A stretch of DNA of 64,000 bases. Origin: Granulosicoccaceae bacterium (lineage in GTDB: Bacteria; Pseudomonadota; Gammaproteobacteria; Granulosicoccales; Granulosicoccaceae). The notes under the pieces were generated by a model. That model worked only from the letters and a program-made list of their open reading frames with translations. It had not been told where the DNA came from and did not search any database. Below, piece by piece: positions 60,324-64,000 of this stretch; position 1 is the stretch's first letter; each line of letters begins with the position of its first letter. The stretch is taken from contig JAHDCO010000013.1 in the NCBI GenBank assembly GCA_020629835.1, positions 1-64,000 on the forward strand. Reading direction: 5' to 3'. Made by a program: the position numbers and the translations under genes.

Positions 60324-63300
60324 TTACAAATTGCGTCGATACTGCCCACCCACCTGGAAGAACGCTTCGGTCAGCTGGCCCAGTGAGCACACCTCTGCAG
60401 CCTCCATAAGTTCGGCAAACACGTTATCGCCATGGATTGCTGCCTGCTGCACCTTCGTCAATGCTGCTTCGGCGGCTTCAGCGTGTCGTGTTTGGAAGTC
60501 CTTTAACCGCGAAATCTGACTGTCTTTTTCCGCATCTTCAGAGCGCGCGAGCTCAATCAGCGGCTCCGCAGTTGCTTCCGGAGGTAAAAACGTATTAACC
60601 CCGACGATTGGCAGCGAGCCATCGTGTTTCTTATGCTCGTACAACATGGACTCATCCTGAATCTTGCCGCGTTGATAGCCCGTCTCCATCGCACCGAGCA
60701 CGCCGCCACGATCCGATATCCGATCAAATTCAGCTAATACTGCGGCTTCGACAAGATCAGTCAGTTCATCAATGATGAAACTGCCCTGGTTCGGGTTTTC
60801 ATTTTTAGCAAGGCCCCATTCACGGTTGATCACCAATTGAATAGCCATGGCACGCCGTACCGATTCATCGGTGGGGGTCGTAACCGCTTCATCGTAGGCG
60901 TTGGTGTGTAACGAATTGCAGTTGTCGTACACAGCGATCAAGGCCTGAAGTGTTGTTCTGATGTCATTGAAGGCCATCTCCTGCGCGTGTAATGAGCGGC
61001 CGCTGGTTTGCACATGGTATTTAAGTTTCTGACTGCGTTCATTAGCGCCATAACGTTCGCGCATGGCCACGGCCCAGATACGTCGAGCGACTCGCCCAAG
61101 AACTGTGTATTCAGGGTCCATACCGTTACTAAAAAAGAACGATAAATTCGGAGCAAATTCATTGATGTCCATACCGCGAGACAAATAGCTTTCAACATAA
61201 GTAAAGCCATTTGCCAACGTTAAGGCCAGCTGCGTTATCGGGTTAGCACCCGCTTCGGCAATGTGATACCCGGAAATCGATACTGAGTAGAAATTCTTAA
61301 CGTTGTTCTCAATGAACCACTCTTGAATATCAGCCATCATTTTCAGGCTAAATTCGGTGGAAAATAAACAGGTATTCTGGCCTTGATCTTCTTTCAGGAT
61401 GTCAGCTTGAACGGTACCACGCACAGATGCATAGGTTCGTGCTTTTAGCGCTTGGCGTTCTTCATCGTTAGGTTCACGCCCATGCTCGTCAATAAACACC
61501 TGAGTTTGCTGACGCACGGCTGTAATAAAAAAGAACGCCAGCAAGGTAGGCGCAGGACCATTAATGGTCATAGACACTGAGGTCATGGGGTCGGTTAGAT
61601 CAAACCCGTCATACAACGCTTGCATGTCTTCAACCGTGGCAATCGATACCCCGGAATTACCCACCTTGCCGTAGATATCCGGTCGAACGGCCGGATCGTT
61701 GCCGTACAGCGTGACCGAATCAAACGCCGTGGATAATCGCTTGGCGGCTGAATGCTCCGACAAGGCTTTAAAACGGCGGTTAGTTCGAAACGCATCCCCC
61801 TCACCGGCAAACATGCGGGTAGGGTCTTCACCTTTGCGTTTAAACGGAAACACACCGGCGGTAAACGGAAAATACCCGGGTAAGTTTTCACGCGCTAGCC
61901 AGTTTAATAAATCTCCGTGATCGGATAATTTAGGTGTTGCCACCCGGTTGAAGACCGTGCCACTTAAGGACTCCACCGTAAGCTCAGGCGCCTGGCTTTG
62001 ATAATGTGCCTGGGTTTCGGGCCACTGGGCGAGAGCTTGTTTTGAACCCGGTGTTAACGCATTGCGTTTGGCTTCAATAAGCTTGGCAAGCGCGTCTGGC
62101 GCTGCCTCAGACAACAATGCAGCGGTGGTGGTGGCGTGCTGTAATTCGCGCGCAATGTCGGCCTGATCTTGCATGTGCTGATAGTACGAACGAATGCATT
62201 CGCCAATATCTGACAAATAGCGTTGCCGGTTTTTGGGGATGATGTCTTTAAGTTGCGTGCTGGCCTGTACATTGGGATTAGGCAGCCCGCCCGGTTTTAC
62301 GGTTAAGCCTTGTTGTTGCAAACAAGCCAACAACGCGTGATATAAGCTACTCACACCGTCGTCATTAAAGCGTGCTGCCATGGTGCCAAACACAGGCATC
62401 GCATCAGATGTTTGATCAAAGGCTTCGCGATTTCGTTGCACCTGTTTCTGTACATCGCGCAGTGCGTCGTCTGCCCCCTTCCGATCGAACTTATTAATCG
62501 CCACCACATCAGCAAAATCAAGCATGTCAATTTTTTCCAACTGACTGGCCGCACCGAATTCTGGCGTCATGACATAAAGCGATGTATCGCAGTAAGACAC
62601 GATGCCCGCATCGCCTTGTCCGATACCCGGGGTTTCGACGATAATGAGGTCAACCCCGCTTAAACGACACGCGTTCAACATGCTTGATAAACAGGCGGGT
62701 ACCTCACCATTGGCATCTCGCGTTGCGATAGAGCGCATAAACACACGCTCATGGCCGATCGCGTTCATACGAATACGGTCTCCAAGCAACGCCCCACCGC
62801 TCTTTCTTCGAGTGGGATCGATTGCCAATAACGCAATGGCTAAGTTGTCTTGTTGATCAAACCGAAGCCGTCGAATGAGTTCATCAGTAACCGATGATTT
62901 TCCCGCACCACCGGTGCCGGTAATGCCAAGTACCGGGACAGGCCTTTGAATGGTCGCCACGGCATCAGCCATCTGGGTCAGTACACTGTCGGTTACCTCA
63001 TTGTTTTCAATTGCCGTTAACAAAGTTGCTAGGGGCCGTTGCTGGGCTAGCCCAAACGTTGTGCGTTGTTTACTCACGCCCTCTTTGGCGTTGATGGCGA
63101 TGGTTCCGTCGGTTTTTGGGTAGTTCGCGTCCTGACTCCGGGCACGGCTTCGCAGCGTCTGTGCCGTTTCGACCATATGTTCAATCATTCCCACCAGGCC
63201 CATGGACTGACCGTCTTCTGGTGAGTAGATATGCGCCACGCCATAGTCATGCAGTTTGGCAATTTCCTCAGGAATGATGACGCCACCACCTCCACCGAAC

Positions 63301-63614
63301 ACGGGAATGTGCCCTGCTTCCTGTGCTTTTAAACAATCAATCATGTACTGGAAATACTCAACGTGCCCGCCTTGGTAAGAGCTGACGGCGATGCCGTTGG
63401 CATCTTCCTGCACCGCCGCACTGACAATTTCGGCCACCGAGCGGTTATGGCCCAGGTGAATAACTTCGACACCCAGGCTCTGCAGAATGCGGCGCATGAT
63501 GTTGATGGAGGCATCGTGCCCATCGAACAAACTGGCAGCGGTAACGAAACGCAGTGGGGTGACCTGGCCGGCGTTGGCCACGGGCGAACTGATGTTGGTG
63601 GCAGGAGTAGACAT
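60324..63614 (-). CDS. icmF: Fused isobutyryl-CoA mutase (B12-binding + G-protein chaperone + mutase)
   Basis: [38 protein letters not shown]12 domain; [23 protein letters not shown]-loop; mutase barrel [46 protein letters not shown]; start revised to 63614. Confidence 0.93.
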   Translation of the reverse strand: MSTPATNISSPVANAGQVTPLRFVTAASLFDGHDASINIMRRILQSLGVEVIHLGHNRSVAEIVSAAVQEDANGIAVSSYQGGHVEYFQYMIDCLKAQEAGHIPVFGGGGGVIIPEEIAKLHDYGVAHIYSPEDGQSMGLVGMIEHMVETAQTLRSRARSQDANYPKTDGTIAINAKEGVSKQRTTFGLAQQRPLATLLTAIENNEVTDSVLTQMADAVATIQRPVPVLGITGTGGAGKSSVTDELIRRLRFDQQDNLAIALLAIDPTRRKSGGALLGDRIRMNAIGHERVFMRSIATRDANGEVPACLSSMLNACRLSGVDLIIVETPGIGQGDAGIVSYCDTSLYVMTPEFGAASQLEKIDMLDFADVVAINKFDRKGADDALRDVQKQVQRNREAFDQTSDAMPVFGTMAARFNDDGVSSLYHALLACLQQQGLTVKPGGLPNPNVQASTQLKDIIPKNRQRYLSDIGECIRSYYQHMQDQADIARELQHATTTAALLSEAAPDALAKLIEAKRNALTPGSKQALAQWPETQAHYQSQAPELTVESLSGTVFNRVATPKLSDHGDLLNWLARENLPGYFPFTAGVFPFKRKGEDPTRMFAGEGDAFRTNRRFKALSEHSAAKRLSTAFDSVTLYGNDPAVRPDIYGKVGNSGVSIATVEDMQALYDGFDLTDPMTSVSMTINGPAPTLLAFFFITAVRQQTQVFIDEHGREPNDEERQALKARTYASVRGTVQADILKEDQGQNTCLFSTEFSLKMMADIQEWFIENNVKNFYSVSISGYHIAEAGANPITQLALTLANGFTYVESYLSRGMDINEFAPNLSFFFSNGMDPEYTVLGRVARRIWAVAMRERYGANERSQKLKYHVQTSGRSLHAQEMAFNDIRTTLQALIAVYDNCNSLHTNAYDEAVTTPTDESVRRAMAIQLVINREWGLAKNENPNQGSFIIDELTDLVEAAVLAEFDRISDRGGVLGAMETGYQRGKIQDESMLYEHKKHDGSLPIVGVNTFLPPEATAEPLIELARSEDAEKDSQISRLKDFQTRHAEAAEAALTKVQQAAIHGDNVFAELMEAAEVCSLGQLTEAFFQVGGQYRRNL

Positions 63615-63650
63615 AACGGCTCTAAAGTCCCGGCGCGGTTGGGTGTGGTT

Positions 63651-63682
63651 ATAATACTGTAGCAGGTTTACGTTAACGTCAA
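63651..63682 (-). promoter_or_regulatory. Putative icmF promoter with MerR/LiuR-like operator (TTGACGTTAACGTAAA; -35 TTGACG, 20-bp spacer, -10 TATTAT)
   Basis: Read directly on minus strand; palindromic core ACGTTAACGT in the divergent icmF/merR gap. Confidence 0.65.
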
Positions 63683-63704
63683 CTGGAAGTGTACGAGGGT
63701 TCAT

Positions 63705-64000
63705 ATGTCGCTATGCGCTGAAAAGCCCACGCCGGGGCCGGAGGAATACTCCATTTCAGAATTAGCCCGGGAGTTCGATATCACCACCCGTACGATTCGA
63801 TTTTACGAAGACCAGGGGCTACTCAGCCCCAGCCGCCGAGGACAGAAACGCGTCTATCAAAAGGCGGACCGCACACGGCTTAAACTCGTGTTGCGCGGTA
63901 AACGACTGGGGTTTCCCCTAACCGACATTCGTCGCATGATTCAGCTTTATGATGAACCGGGCGGCGAAGCCAAGCAATTAGACTTGATGTTGTCGCAGAT
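63705..64000 (+). CDS. MerR-family transcriptional regulator (LiuR-like), truncated by window edge
   Basis: Manual translation [83 protein letters not shown]. Confidence 0.92.
   Translation, partial: MSLCAEKPTPGPEEYSISELAREFDITTRTIRFYEDQGLLSPSRRGQKRVYQKADRTRLKLVLRGKRLGFPLTDIRRMIQLYDEPGGEAKQLDLMLSQ

Overview
The window is 64 kb of what looks like a gammaproteobacterial chromosome. It is mostly dense housekeeping: scpA/scpB, metZ, a betaine-type ABC transporter beside a DUF1989-GcvT fusion, a purF-cvpA-SPOR-folC-accD-trpF-truA-fimV-asd-leuB-leuD-leuC block, aroC, relA, tesA, lysS, prfB, recJ, a GGDEF/EAL protein and icmF. The main accessory locus is at about 34.9-36.6 kb. There, a retron-type reverse transcriptase (NAxxH, YADD and VTG motifs) overlaps an XRE-family HTH gene. 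Both follow a 54-aa hydrophobic, Trp-rich small protein that is not an obvious known effector. A strongly structured leader precedes the small ORF, and a long hairpin in that leader covers the ORF's Shine-Dalgarno. I propose this as an HTH-associated retron in which the small membrane protein is the likely effector and is controlled at translation by the leader or msDNA. Other observations: the programmed +1 frameshift in prfB (the ORF track gives only the 3' part), an open frame continuing past the scpB stop, a two-family heptanucleotide array at the end of a parvulin gene, a DUF3127-like protein ending in the SSB C-terminal peptide DFDDDIPF, a LiuR-like palindrome in the icmF/merR gap, and a 10-bp-arm palindrome/duplication inside a LysR gene. 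No tRNA, rRNA, CRISPR array or IS element was recognised. Family calls come from motif recognition only; no database search was run.
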